From positions 1-64,000 of the forward strand of contig WELA01009486.1 of assembly GCA_009602735.1 (NCBI GenBank): a stretch of 64,000 bases of DNA, read 5' to 3'. Shown here one piece after another: positions 1 to 12,099 of this stretch; the first letter of the stretch is position 1, and the number at the start of each line of letters is the position of its first letter. Origin of the DNA: Mesotaenium endlicherianum (taxonomy: Eukaryota > Streptophyta > Zygnematophyceae > Zygnematales > Mesotaeniaceae). The position numbers and the translations under genes are program-made. The notes below the pieces were generated by a model. It had not been told where the DNA came from and did no database searches. It was given only the letters and a program-made list of their open reading frames with translations.

Positions 1-20
1 CTCTCTCTCTCTCTCTCTCT
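1..20. repeat. CT dinucleotide microsatellite
   Basis: The window opens inside an uninterrupted run of CT. It probably continues to the left, so its full length is unknown. Similar CT/GA tracts occur at 660-700 and in the last VTC2 intron. Confidence 0.9.
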
Positions 21-3000
21 CGGTCTACCTTCTCGGGCTTGCGAGTGCACATGCTTCCAACGCCAATGGTTGGGCCAGTCAGAACCAAGATGCACCCACG
101 TGAGGAGCAGCAACAAGCACGTGCCACGTGTGCATGCCACGTGCATGTGCAAGGGACTGACCATTCTGCGAGGCTCATTGGGGCCAGTGGGCGACGACGA
201 TGCTGAGCTGGACACTCTGTCAACCACAACAGCTGTACGAACGCTCCCTCGCCCGCCAGCTTGCTTCCCCCGGCCCAGGCCCGCGCTCGAGCCACTTGGG
301 GGCTGCCAGCTAGCGCCGCCCTGTGACGAGGCCACTGCCTGCAAGCGACAGGCCGGCCCTGGAGCAACTCCCACTTCTTGCCACCTGGGCCTAGCTGCTC
401 CTAGGCAGCCTTGCTGGCAGCCTGGCCTGAGAGCATGCAATGGCCGCCCAGAGAAGGAGGCTAGGCCCTCTCCCCGGCTACATCTACTCGCCCCGTGAGC
501 TGTCCCAGAGGCTGAGGCCCTGCCACCTGTCTGTGTCCCGGGGAGGCACCTCCCGGTTAACACCCCCCCTAGAGGACTGTAGATAGCAGCAAGCGCAGAC
601 ATCCTGGTGCCGCCGTGACGCCTCTTTGCCTAGATTGGACCGCAGCCTCTGGTGACCCGTCAGGCGAGAGGGAGAGAGAGACAGAGAGAGAAAGAGCTCA
701 AGGGCGAGCACTGAGTGGCAGCAGCCCTTTCGATCAGCGGAAGGTTCCTAGGCCCGCCTGGAGCCGCACGTGACAAACAGCAGGGGCTCAGCAGTGCGCG
801 TCTCCACTTCTTCTCCTCCTCCTGTGCCGGCCTGAACGGATCGGGCCCTGGCCGCCCCTCCTTATTCTTATGCTTACTGTCCGCACGCCCTGTGCCGGTA
901 ACAGGCCAGCGCTCGGTTTCCCCACACCTTTGAAGGATGCCCAGAGAGCAGGTGCTGCTCCACAAGCCTGGCAGGTGAGGGGACTGCTTGTGCGTGGGCG
1001 GGAGAGAGAGCTCAGGAACAGAGGCACTCGGCGAGTCACGGTGGCAGCGTGCTTTCACAGGGAAGGGGGAAGGGGGAAGGGGGGAGACGAGGGAAGTAGA
1101 CTCCGCCACCTGGCAGAACTGCAGGCTCAGGGCAGCGGCAGCAGCGGCAGCCCTGAGAGGGTGGATTTGGAGGCAAGGGTAGCAGAGAGCCAGGTTGACA
1201 CGGAGGTGCGCGCGGCAGCCCAGTGTGAAGAGAAACCTGTCCGAGGGTTTTTTGACGGCACGCAGCAAGCAAGGTGGTTATGATAGAGAGCAGCTTTTTG
1301 TCGAAGTGACGACAGCCTGCTGNGTGCTCTTGGCGGCACAGGAACACAGCTGCTCACAGCACACGCACCAGCCAGCGGGAGCAACCCCCTCAGGATAAGA
1401 AGTGGGCGACCAGCCAAGCGCAGCGGCACAGGGCTGCAGCACAGGGCCCTCGCGCGGAGCTGCAGCACCTGGCTGCAGTGGCAGGCAGCCTCTTCTTCGG
1501 AGCTGAAGAGTCCTTACTACTTGCTCCTCTCGACTCTGCATGTGCGGTCAGCACGTGCAACACCAGAAGCAGGACATGCACTCTTGCTCTCCGCTGGTGA
1601 GAAACAAGAGCCCTCTCCATCCACAAGTCCTCCCTTCCCCTTGTTTGAAGCCGTTACTCTCAAGCCCACGGTACATTAGCAAGCCCTCCTAGAGGGAAGC
1701 CCGCAGTATATCAGCAAGACCAGCATTATTTTGAAATGAGCCCACTAAAAAGGGCCGTCCAGTCAAGTCGTGCAATGTCGAGTGCGCAGAGAACGGCTTC
1801 GACCGAAAATAGCACACTAGGAGCAGCACCGTAATCATCGCCTCATCTGTGCATGTCCCAGAATAGACGTCAAACAAAAAGGACTGATCGGTCTGCGCAG
1901 GAGGCATGCGCTTTGCCCAGTGAGACAATGTACGCCAGCTCCTAAATCAGCTCCCTCCAAACTGAAGCATTGAGGTCTACGTAGGAATGAGGAACTACTT
2001 AATGGGAGATTGGGTCTGCACAGCGGCCAGTGTTGAGATCTTGCGAGAGTATCATGCACTACGACCTCGGAATCCCTTCCTCACTTATCCCTTCCGTGCT
2101 ACAGACGCAGTTTTCTGCCAACATTCTGGTTCTGCGGTTCTGTCTCTCCACCTCATGAAGTTAGCCAGCGATTCAATGTCCATAATGCACAGCTTGCACA
2201 TAGGTGGACGACGGCTCCTTGAACAGCAGCGCATCATGAAGCCTTTGGCAAATTGTTCACCTTTATTCAAAAACCGACGAAGTCTTTTGCTTGCTAAGAG
2301 AAGTTTGGCCCCAAGTCCTTCCCACTAAGGGGCGGACAGCATGAGGTTTGTTAAAGCACGACCATATAATAGAAAGCTGCCCGTTTTCAAGCAAGCAATA
2401 CTTCACAGTTGCCCCCTTGTCCCTCGTGTCTCTTCGTACACATACGGCCAGACTGAAGTGCCCTCCTCGTCAATTTTCTCCTCTTTGATCAACTCTAATC
2501 CGATCAATGACGATCAAAGTGCTTATTAATATATGACGTACGGGACAGTCGACCATACAACCCGGCCTCGGGAACTTGCAAAAGATGTCACTAGGATACT
2601 GTATTCGCACAGATGTAAGTTGGCCACTAGCCCTTATCCCTCGATACGATGATTCTTTGTTTTTGCATATATGTAATGTTTAACTGCGACACATTCAATC
2701 ACGAATGCTACTCAATTATATCCCAGGACCATGGTAATCAGTACACAATTGAATATATCAGGTCACCTTCGTTCTTCTCTGCCCACAGATTCCCCATACC
2801 TCTCTGCCTCACCTTGTACGCAACAGCCAGGCGACGCTATTCCAAAAAGAAGAGTGGGTAAAGACGGAGAAGAGGACGTACCTATGACAAGTACCGGGTC
2901 TGCAAAAGCTTGATGCGGCGGAGGCGTTCTTAGAGCCTATGTCAGTAAGCATGTCTTGCATATATTCCAGTCTGTCCCTCTCGTTTAGTGATTGATACCT

Positions 3001-3900
3001 TCCAACCGTGACGCTTACTACAAAGACGTCTTGCTGAAGCAGTCGAGGCATTGGCCTGGCCAGTCGTGGACCACTAGCTTCCTGGCGTCCGACATTGACA
3101 CACGCTGCTTGGGTGCAAAATGTACTGGGGCCATCAATTGCGTCTGGTTGCATGCTGGTTGCATGTGTTAATTCGGTTCCAATTTTGTACTTGCCGGCAG
3201 GTCCCGTGGCTGACAAGACGCCTGGAGATGCTCGTGAGCTCTGGTGGCACCCGGTAGGAACTAGAAGAAGTAATAGACGCCCACATTACCCCCCATCACC
3301 TCATATCACTTCATTGTTACAGCGACGTGCATCCGACACAGACACCCCACGAATTGTACTGGTTTTAGTACGATTAGATAAACCTGGACAGGTCTGGACC
3401 AGTCTAACTCTTGTCGTGACCACTCTAAAATGCGATTCTCACGGATGAGAACGAAGTGGTTACCTAAGTGGCATCCAAAATATTGGAAGTAATTGCTGCC
3501 CGAGTGGGGCAGATTGGGGTAGAATGCTGGTGGAGTGGGGATAGGGGAAACTTGGCAATTAACGATGGGGGCAACTTTGGGCGACCAGGATGGACCAGGA
3601 GGCAACCCATACACCTGCGTACTCCGCCTGGAGGGATGACCACTTCGTATCCATCGGGCTGCTTGCCACTTGGGACCATGCCTGGCTCTCAGTCTGGCCA
3701 AGGCGAAAGCTGCAAGAAGATTGGCAGGTCTGCCGAGCGGGTCATAAATCGACAACGTGACTGCAGTACGATACATTAGTTACACCGCGGTAAAGAGGGG
3801 AGAAACCCCGACGTCTTCCCGTTGACCAACTACAGAAGCCTTGTCGGTTTGACAGAAGGAATAAATAATGACAGTCGAGACGTAGGGGGTCCTGTAGGTC
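21..3900. other. upstream region without a recognised gene
   Basis: This stretch is GC-rich to about 1.6 kb and then of mixed composition. Several frames stay open for 100-200 codons on both strands at once, as high GC and CAG/GA-rich low complexity would produce. None of the translations shows a family motif, a convincing exon-intron pattern or a start context I would trust. There is one ambiguous base at 1323. It may hold part of the 5' regulatory region of the TFIIA gene or the end of a gene lying to the left; I see no evidence that decides. Confidence 0.5.
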
Positions 3901-3934
3901 TATCAACTTGGGCCAACTCTGTGGCCGTCAACCC

Positions 3935-3942
3935 TATAAATA
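3935..3942 (+). promoter_or_regulatory. TATA box of the TFIIA large-subunit gene
   Basis: The motif TATAAATA lies about 350 bases upstream of the chosen start codon on the same strand. A transcription start about 25-35 bases downstream (near 3965-3975) would give a leader of about 320 bases with no obvious need for a leader intron. The motif is seen; its use is inferred. Confidence 0.5.
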
Positions 3943-4292
3943 TAGTGTTCATGCTCATTTTCTGCCCAGGTGCAGCACGAGCGCCATAGTCGCTCATGGT
4001 TCTATTCCATAACTTCTTCTCTTCTCCAATCGGAGTTAGTGCCGAGTCACTGGCGTCCTACTTGAGAGCCACCCAAGGTGCTTAACTCCGTGTTGAATAC
4101 TCCTGAGGAGACCTTTGAGCTCCTCCGCAGGCCTTCGGTTATATGTGCATTAGCTTGAGGCAATTTATCAAGTGCGGCCTTTTTCAGAGGCCTCATTTGA
4201 CGCGAGTCTCTTGAGGCAAGAAAGGCAGCGTAGAGCCATGCCTGGTTAAGGGCTTCTTGGAACTGGAACATCTGCCAGCAATCGGTATCAGC

Positions 4293-7200
4293 ATGTCCAG
4301 TGTAACTACAGTATATCTGCATGTTATCGACGATGTCATCAAGAATGCGAGAGCAGACTTCCAGAGCGAAGGGGTCGACGAAAGCGTGCTTCATGAGTTG
4401 CAAGCTGTAAACTGTCCTGACACAAAACTCTGCTTGAGTAGGAAGTCATAAGTTCTGCCTCCTCTTCCTAATAAAGTCATTCATGAGCGCATTTTCAAAC
4501 TTATGCACGAGGTGCACGTATTTTAGAGAAGTGTGTTGAGGGCTGCACAGTGTTCTTGCAGCTCGGATCAAAGACCTCAACGTTAAGTATGCGAGGATTG
4601 TATATGGTCCGAAAGACATCACTTGAGCCTGACAGACTTATGTCACCATGAGACATAGAAATTTTTTTTGTCATCTGCTCGTTTGCTGTCATATCTTCAT
4701 GCCCGTGGATGGTGTTCTTAGCTCCTGCTATCTTTACCCAGCTCCTGGCAATGAGTGTAGCAAGTATGATGCATACGTCACCCAGTCTTTGTCCCGGCAT
4801 GTTTTTCCATGCTGGACTTAGGACAGACCCTAACTGGAAGAGCTTGTCTCCCTCCCCTGGCCAACATCTCAATCTCCTATGAGCATGCAACCTGTGCTAT
4901 CGCCAGTTAGGAACACTGCACACATCGTGGACCTTCACAGGACTAATTTTCTGCAAACCATTCCAATATGTCTTTCTGCTTGTCTTCAGCGCAGACATGT
5001 CACTTCAGGATTTCCTGTGCAGCTTCGCTTGAGATCCTGGAGGTGACGTGCCACTTCAGGAGTTCCTGTGCTATGTAGCTTCCGCTCAAGCCCCCGCCCT
5101 TGTATGCTGACTTAACTCTACTCTCACCTTCTCTTTGTATGGATTTGCAGCTCTGGGAGCTGAAGCTGGTGCAATCGGGGGCCATCAATGGCCCCCAGGC
5201 GCAAGAGGGAGGTGAGGAGGAGGCTGGCGCAACTGGGGGGGGCGTCACCCAAGACCTGAATGCCCCTGCACCCGGCCAGGAAGAGTACCCTACCAGAGAT
5301 CTTCTGTCAAGCGCTGGGGTATGTGCCGCCCACCTCCCACGCCCGAGGCAGGCAGGCAGCGCTGCCACCTGTCACGTCACAGGCGGCCCGCGCTGCAAGT
5401 GATGTTTCTATTCATGGTGTCTTCCCCAATTGCAGGCCGCTGCCAACAGCTCTCTCACTAATTCTGAGCTCGCTCGTACTTGGCTTCTCCTCCATTGCAA
5501 TGCAAGGGAGGCCGTGAAGTGCTGGCTCCAATAGAGAAGACAGAGAGAGAGCGAGAGAGAAACAGAGAGGCTATATAGAAAGGTGAAAATTGCCAGACAG
5601 AGGCCGGTCCGAATTTGCGCACACGCCCCACAAGCCGTGTCTCTTGATGCTGCCTTTGTTTTGCCACCATTTGCAAGAGTGCTTCTTGTCCCATGGGGCT
5701 TGAGCCTCCCGAGCCCAGCAACGCCTGCCTGCCTGCGCACTCTGCTACTCCACCTCCACTCTGCTCCTCCTCCTCCAGCTTGCTGCAGCTCTGGGTCCTG
5801 GCCTCCAGTACGCAAAGCTCTGGCCCCTCGAAGATTCAACTTTGCGGTTGCACGGGGGCCAAGAGCAATACAGCGTGCCTCCTCCTGTCGGGAGTTTTCA
5901 TCGCCTCCCTGAAGCTCGGCTCTGTCCTTGGCATGCGTCTCGGAGCTGGAGATAGATGTATGTCCGTTCTCATGTTGGAGGTGGGCGTGCAGGCGGGAGG
6001 TGACGACCAGGCGGGCGGCAATGCGGATGCCGAGGAGGATGTGGCGGAGGACGGGGACGAGGATGAGGAGGAGGCGGGTGAAGGAGACGTGGACACTCAG
6101 CCGGCTCTGGGGAGGCCTCAGCCTTACATGGTACGCCACTACTGCCTCCTCCTCCTCCTCCTCCTCCGTCTTGTCCCTGCATAGCTGCATGGTTGCTGAA
6201 CCCTGTGAAGGAACTGTCTTCCTCTTCTCCTCCCCTCCTCCCCCACCCTTTCTCCACCCCCACAGCAGGAGCATCATCTGTACTGCCCATCAGCCAGCAT
6301 GTGCGTCCTTGGCCCACCCCACCGCGCAGTGTCCTAGCTTTCTGATGGAGGCTTGCTTGCTAGTCAAGGATGCAGCAGTGATCAGCCGGGTCTCAGACCA
6401 TAAGCGTGAGCCGATGGCCCCCTGCTCCCTTTTTTAGCATACTCTCTGGCTCCGCCCTGACCCTTGCCATGCCTGTCAAGGCCGTCACTAGCAGCTGCTT
6501 TGTGCTACCAACAACATCAATGCTGCACGTCTGCCAAGCGCCCCCCCCCNAAGCACGTGCGTGTTGAGTGCCCCGGATGCGGACTAGAGATCACATGGAT
6601 GCGGACTAGAGATCGCTGCAGGGCCTTGCCGATGCTGCAACGTGTGGGAGCCGTGAGAAGAAGCCGGTCCCACAGGCATGCTCTAATTGAAGGATTCGAG
6701 ACTCAGATCAAGTAGGTTTCTCAACTCACCACAGCCTTGTGCTTTATGCTGACTGAATGCAGGCAGCGCCGGAGAAGTGGGAGCACAAGCCGGCCATTCG
6801 GGTGGACATGAACCTCCGTAAGTGCCGAAAAGACGGGCTGACAGGCGGCCATACGCCACCTGCTGCCGCCTCTTCCTCCTCCCGCTGATGGCAAGCAGAG
6901 GAGCAGAAGGCCCTGTGCACCTCGCCTACCGAAGCAGCAGCACTGCCAGCGGATCTAGCTATGCTGTGCCTTGGCGTACTCACCCCGTTTGTGCTACAGC
7001 TGATCAAACTATGCACCGCATGCATGGCTGCGCCCTGCGACCTCCCCTGCTCTGCTCTGAAGAGGGCAGCAGTGACACAATGCCAGTCTTGCTGTATTGC
7101 ATGTGCAGCCCAGCCTTGGCCAGGGAGGAGCGCTGGCTGCATGTGCACAGACGTGCTCGAGCTCACGCTCGCGCCGGAGCTTGACACTGCGTCGCAGAGG

Positions 7201-10200
7201 GCCAAGGTCGGCCCCGTCGTCAATCGGAAGGGTGAAAGGGTCGTGCTGTCATGAAGAGGTCGTCCTATCGCTGACGCTAGCGGCGGGGGCCTTGACTTGG
7301 TTCTGCTTGCTTCCACTCCAACGCTGCTGGTCCTGCTGGCGTCCCTGGTGCTGTGGTGCAGTGCCGGCAGACGAGGCCGACGAGGGCGCGGACGGCGACG
7401 AGCACGACGACAAGAATGGCGAAGGCGACAACAACCTCGTCACACAGGTAGCTCCGACGCTCCCGCCGCCACCGCCGCCCTCTCCCCCCTACCCCTCCCC
7501 CGTGGACTGATTCCGCCTGCGCGCTTGCTTGTAGACCTCTCTCCTTCTTGTACTGCCACTGCTGCTTGGCGGCAGTGTCGTGGCCGCCGCCGGACGACTT
7601 GGAGCCGATGGGGCGCTGCTGTGCTGCTTCTGCGCTGGCTACACGCTCGCTTGCGAGTCCTGTCGTGCTCTCCCAGATGGCAGCAGCACGCCGCAGACGG
7701 CACCGTATGTGTGGCTCACTGGTAGTGCCGCTTGCCTCCTCCTCCTCCTCCCATCCGCCGATGACCCCTGCTTCCTGCTGGGGGCCCCGCATGCATAACC
7801 TCTGTCTCTCTCTCTTCCCCTGCTGCCCGTCCCTCCTTGCCAAGCAAGGAGGCAGGGGGTCGAAAAGGAGCGGAGCTTGACACTCACCTACCGGGCATGC
7901 CACCCAGCCGTCCCTTGCTTGTTGAGGTGCGCGTCATGTTCTAACAGCACCTTGCTTTTCATCTTCCCTCCCCCCCCCTCCCCCGGTCGGCTGCAGGACT
8001 TCTTCTCCCTGGACCGCAAGAGGAAGTACGACAACTCGGGCCTGGGCTCCACCATACCCCAGCAGGACGGCGCGTCGGACTGCCACCTGGCCGACCGGGG
8101 CTGTCTTTTGCAGAGCAGCCGCGCCGCCATCTCCTGCCAGGTATGCCTCTCTCGGATCGCGCTGGCATTGTCCTGAAGCTGGACGCCATCATCGTCAGAG
8201 TCATCGCCATCAGAGGCGTCAGGCCCTGGGCTATTGAGCGCTAGCATTGTGCTCCTCAACCCGAATGAACGCTGTGCCTGCTGAAGTGTCGCTCACGAAT
8301 GTGTCCAACTGCCTTTGGCATAGAGCATATGGTGACATGCATGAGTCACATGGTGCCATCAGCCTCCTGGCAGGGACTCAAAGAGGATAGCTAGCAGAGC
8401 TACGTGCGGTGGCCCTTCTCTGGGGTCCTCGTGGCATCTGAGGTTGTCGTCGCTCTCCATTTCACAGAAGGATGGACGTGTAAAGCATGCTCTTCCTACA
8501 TGCTAGTGACTTGCACCCTTTCCAAGGAACGCTCTGTGGTGGCATGGCGGCAGGGCACTTGGCCGGTTGTCGTGGTCGCATGCTCTGGCGCCAGATGGCA
8601 TGCTCCTGAGCACATACCCACGCAGGACTGCAAGCAGGCACCGGTGGCGAGCGCAGACCTTCAGGGCACAGCAGCACTGCATCCTCCTGCTCCTTCTCCT
8701 CCTTCTCCTCCTCCTCCCCCTCCTCCTTCTCCCTATTGCAAGAGCTGTTGACCGCTGCATGCGCTAGCGCGTTGTCTTCCTCTTCCCCATCCCGGCAGGC
8801 TTACGCTATGGCCTGAGCTTGTTCCTGCGACATCCATCGACGCTGTTTCCTGCTGCAGGGCGAGGAGAAGGAGGAGACGACAATGGCAGCGGCGCTCGCA
8901 GCGTGGCAGGCGGCAAAAGAGCGCATGCTCAGGCTCAGCTCCGACGCGCAGGAGGGCGCCCACTTGGCGGCGCCGCAGCGCAGGCCGGCCGCCATTCCTC
9001 AGCTAGATGGGGAGTACGACGATGTATGCCCCTCTTTCCCACATCTCATCGTGCCACGCTGCCCCAGACGCTTCTGGCCACGGCGGTCTCTGCGTATAAG
9101 AGCACGGGCTGTCTATCCCGGGTGCCGAGTGCAGTGGGAGGGGCGCTGGCGCTGGCGTCAGCTTGGATGGGGTGAATAGGCTTGGCCCTTGGAAGCCCCA
9201 GGCCTCCGGGCCTCTCTCACGATGCCGCTGCCCGACTGCCAGCTGTCATTGCTGCCATCTTGCTGTGCGGCAGTGCTGCATCGGAGGTCTTGTTGGCCAG
9301 GGGGACCAGATTCTCACCTCACCCGGCTTGACGTGAGTAGTGAGCCGCTGGTGTCGCAGGCCGCCAGCTTGCTGCCAGCTGGCTGCGTCATTCCTGTTTC
9401 TGGCGGGCAACCGGTTGCGGCCATCTTGCCCAAAGACAGGCCTTCATGCTCCTTGCTGTGCTGCCCGACTTATCAGTCAGAGGAGAACGCTTTTCCAGAA
9501 GATTTCCATCCGCGTTGTCATGACATGTGGTCCTCTGGAGGCTTCCTCTCTCCTCCCTCTCTTCCTCCCTCGCTACCTAACGTTGCTGCCATGTTGGACC
9601 GGTCGCAGGAGGAGGCTGAGGAGGAGGAGGATTACAACGAGCCCGCTGCTGCTGAAGCTGGTGAGGACGCTACAGGCTGTGCCCCCCTCTCTCTCTCCTC
9701 ACGTCGGTCTGCATGCAGCCCCTTTACTTGTGCGTGCATGGTGATGATGCAAGCAAATAGTCCTTGGCAGCAGCTGTCGCGCCTGCTGCGTTTTTGGCCG
9801 TGCCCTGCCTCGACTGCCGGGAGCTGCTGGGGCCTGTCCATCCACATCGAAGCTAGCTCTGTGCTCCGACTGCAGTAATGCGTGCCCTGTCATGGGCACC
9901 CTGCTGTTCACGGGCGCCGTCAGTCCAGCCTTCTTCCCGTCACACTTTGCAATCCTGGGGCAGCCCTCACCTCCGACAATGGACAAGCCATGGGGCTTAC
10001 TCCTCCTGCTTCTCTGCTGGCCCTGACATTCTGGCTGCCTGGCTGGCTGGCTGGAAGCCATCAGGGGGTGCGGTTGACCACTTCTTGTCTGCGGGCCTCT
10101 TGACCTCCACTTCCTCTTCTTCCCCCACCTCCTCTTCTTCCCCCTCCTCATCCTCCTTCTCCTCCTCCTGCCCGCGTCTGTACGGCAACAAGATGGCCGT

Positions 10201-10532
10201 ATGGCAATGTTGCTACTAATGATTCTTCACTATCACTCAAACAAGTACTACTATTACTGTTATAAATCATTGTGTTGGACTTGGCTTGCATCGGGTGGCT
10301 GAGTAACTTCAGGGGCCACTTGGCCCTAGCAGGTGCCACTCCTTTGCCAAGCGGGGCATATGCGCATTGTTTGACCAAAGGGGGCACGTTTAGTTAGTGC
10401 CCTGGAGAGAGCAAGCACCTTCTACCTACCTACCTTGGTACATGACAGACATGCATCTCTCGCCAGCAAATCTTGTTGCATTCTTTGTCCTCTCCCACTT
10501 GCTGCTTTGTGTTGTCTTTTTGTGCTGGTATT

Positions 10533-10564
<32 letters not shown>

Positions 10565-11642
10565 ATGCTGCAGATGCTCTCAAGGGAGATGGAGGCGCTG
10601 GCGCCAAGGACGAGGGCAACGAGGAGGATGAGGAGCTAGGCGAGAACGACGACGATGATGATCTGAACGAAGTGAACGATGACGACGACGGGGACGGGCC
10701 CGCGACCTCTAACCTCGTCCTGTCTCAGTACGACAAGGTTGGCCTTTCTAGCTGCCTTGCGGAAAGCCTCATTTTACTACTCTGGTTGGCGCGGGTGCAT
10801 GTAGTAGTGGCGGGTGCGTCGGCATGACGAGGTCTCTTCGAGCCAAGTACGGCACGCCTTCTTTTGTGTGGATGTTGGGGATCGATTGTGTCGTCACTGC
10901 CTGAATACCTGGGCAATAGTGGTCCTTTATTGCTCATTTAGTGGTGGTTGCGATTACCAAACATGTCCACAGTGGAGCAGACCCGCTATTAAACTCTAAC
11001 AGGCTGTAACATACCTTAGTAAGATGTCAAAAGGAGATGGCACTTCTTTCTCGTGTCTCAATTATTGTTGCATATGCATTTGCCTGGCCCTTGACCTTTT
11101 TTCGAAGAGAGTGTCAGTCTCACTTCATGCAGGTACCAGGTGTGAGCATGGACGCTACAACAGCGTGCTTGGTTGTCATTTCTGCATGGGGCATTCATCC
11201 CAAACGTTTGCGCAAAAGTTGAGAGGCGCAAGGGCCAGTTGTTGCAAGTATGTTATCACTTTGGCGGCAGATTGTGCAGCAAGCAGCTTTGTGGGCCTAA
11301 GGGAATAGCGGGCAAGCTTAGCGTGCGATGTTTGACCTCTAACCCAGGAGAAGCATAAGATTGCAGCCCTGATTTGGAACGAAATGCCTTGCGTGGATGT
11401 CATTGTGTGGGCAGGTGACGAGGACAAAGAACAAATGGAAATGTACACTAAAGGACGGCATCATGCACCTAGGGGGGAGAGATTTTGTCTTTGTGAAGGT
11501 GCGTGGCGCTTGTTACTTGGCCAAACTTGGGCCATTGGTGTATGCAATGCTGTGAAAGTACTAGACAAAAAGTTTGCTCCGTGTGACTAACGCTAGAAAC
11601 TGTGATGTTGCAACGCAGGCAACTGGAGAATTTGAATTTTGA
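4293..11642 (+). CDS. TFIIA-L: Transcription initiation factor IIA large subunit (TFIIA alpha/beta), 11 exons
   Basis: This gene encodes the large TFIIA subunit, which pairs with the small subunit and stabilises TBP on the TATA box in RNA polymerase II initiation. Exons by eye: 4293-4406, 5151-5318, 5993-6130, 6763-6817, 7362-7447, 7997-8140, 8859-9023, 9609-9660, 10574-10737, 11415-11498, 11619-11642. All introns are GT-AG, phases agree, and the product is about 397 residues (Arabidopsis about 375). The N-terminal helical domain reads VYLHVIDDVIKNARADF and runs on to LWELKLVQSGAI. The spacer carries plant-conserved blocks: RPQPYM, IRVDMNL, DRKRKYDNSG, SIPQQDGA-like, IPQLDG. A very acidic stretch at about residues 325-350 leads into the TBP/DNA-binding beta-barrel: LVLSQYDK, VTRTKNKWKCTLKDGIMHL, ending GEFEF. 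I chose the Met at 4293, not the in-frame Met at 4257, because it matches family N-termini. The start of exon 3 is the least certain boundary. One base in intron 3 is ambiguous (6550). Confidence 0.93.
10532..10564. repeat. TG/CG dinucleotide microsatellite before a splice acceptor
   Basis: A run of about 12 TG units passes into CG units and ends about 10 bases before the AG at 10572-10573 that precedes exon 9 of the TFIIA gene. It occupies the place where a pyrimidine tract is usual. Confidence 0.85.
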
Positions 11643-11928
11643 TACTTTAGACACAGTATATATACAAAGGTATTAGAAGAGGTGCAAGAGTTGTGAGCAT
11701 GTCTTTCATGAACTTCTATCTTCAATTGGATTGTACATTCTGTCCGATTGAAGAGTCGGAGGATAAGAGTTAACATTAGCTTTGCCAAGTGTACTATGCG
11801 TAATGTCCAAATAATGCATGCACTGGAGTGAAATACTTTTTAGACACTTGTTTCAAAAAGTTTGTTTTTATCACAATGGTTGTGCTATGGGCAAAAAAGT
11901 TCGAATCTCAGGGTAGGCATCTTTTCAG

Positions 11929-11934
11929 AATAAA
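11929..11934 (+). terminator. poly(A) signal AATAAA of the TFIIA gene
   Basis: A canonical AATAAA hexamer lies about 290 bases after the TGA at 11640-11642. The sequence between is AT-rich and has no long open frame, as expected of a 3' UTR. Confidence 0.45.
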
Positions 11935-12099
11935 ATCATATTGACCACACTTGCGTTGGCCAATAATGTCTAGGTGATATTAAGGCTATACTGTATTAGG
12001 CAAAGACGTGGCACAATATTTAATGGAGAAGAGAGCCTCCAGTTTCTAGATTTTACCGACAAGAAATGCCAATTGGAAATGATTTAGGTCAACAAGAAG

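Noticed and set aside
660-1283. Overlapping open frames of 137-202 codons on both strands
   Set aside because: Frames are open on both strands at once in GC-rich, CAG/GA-biased sequence. No family motif or codon pattern favours one, and an ambiguous base lies nearby.
2809-3776. Minus-strand frames of 135 and 156 codons
   Set aside because: No family similarity recognised, and they do not line up as exons with consistent splice sites.
4257-4292. In-frame upstream Met for TFIIA-L
   Set aside because: The 12 extra residues do not resemble TFIIA-L N-termini, whereas MSSVTTVYLHVIDD from 4293 does.
5408-6277. 289-codon minus-strand frame
   Set aside because: It is antisense to exon 3 and intron 2 of the TFIIA gene. 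Its poly-Glu and poly-Leu stretches come from triplet-rich sequence.
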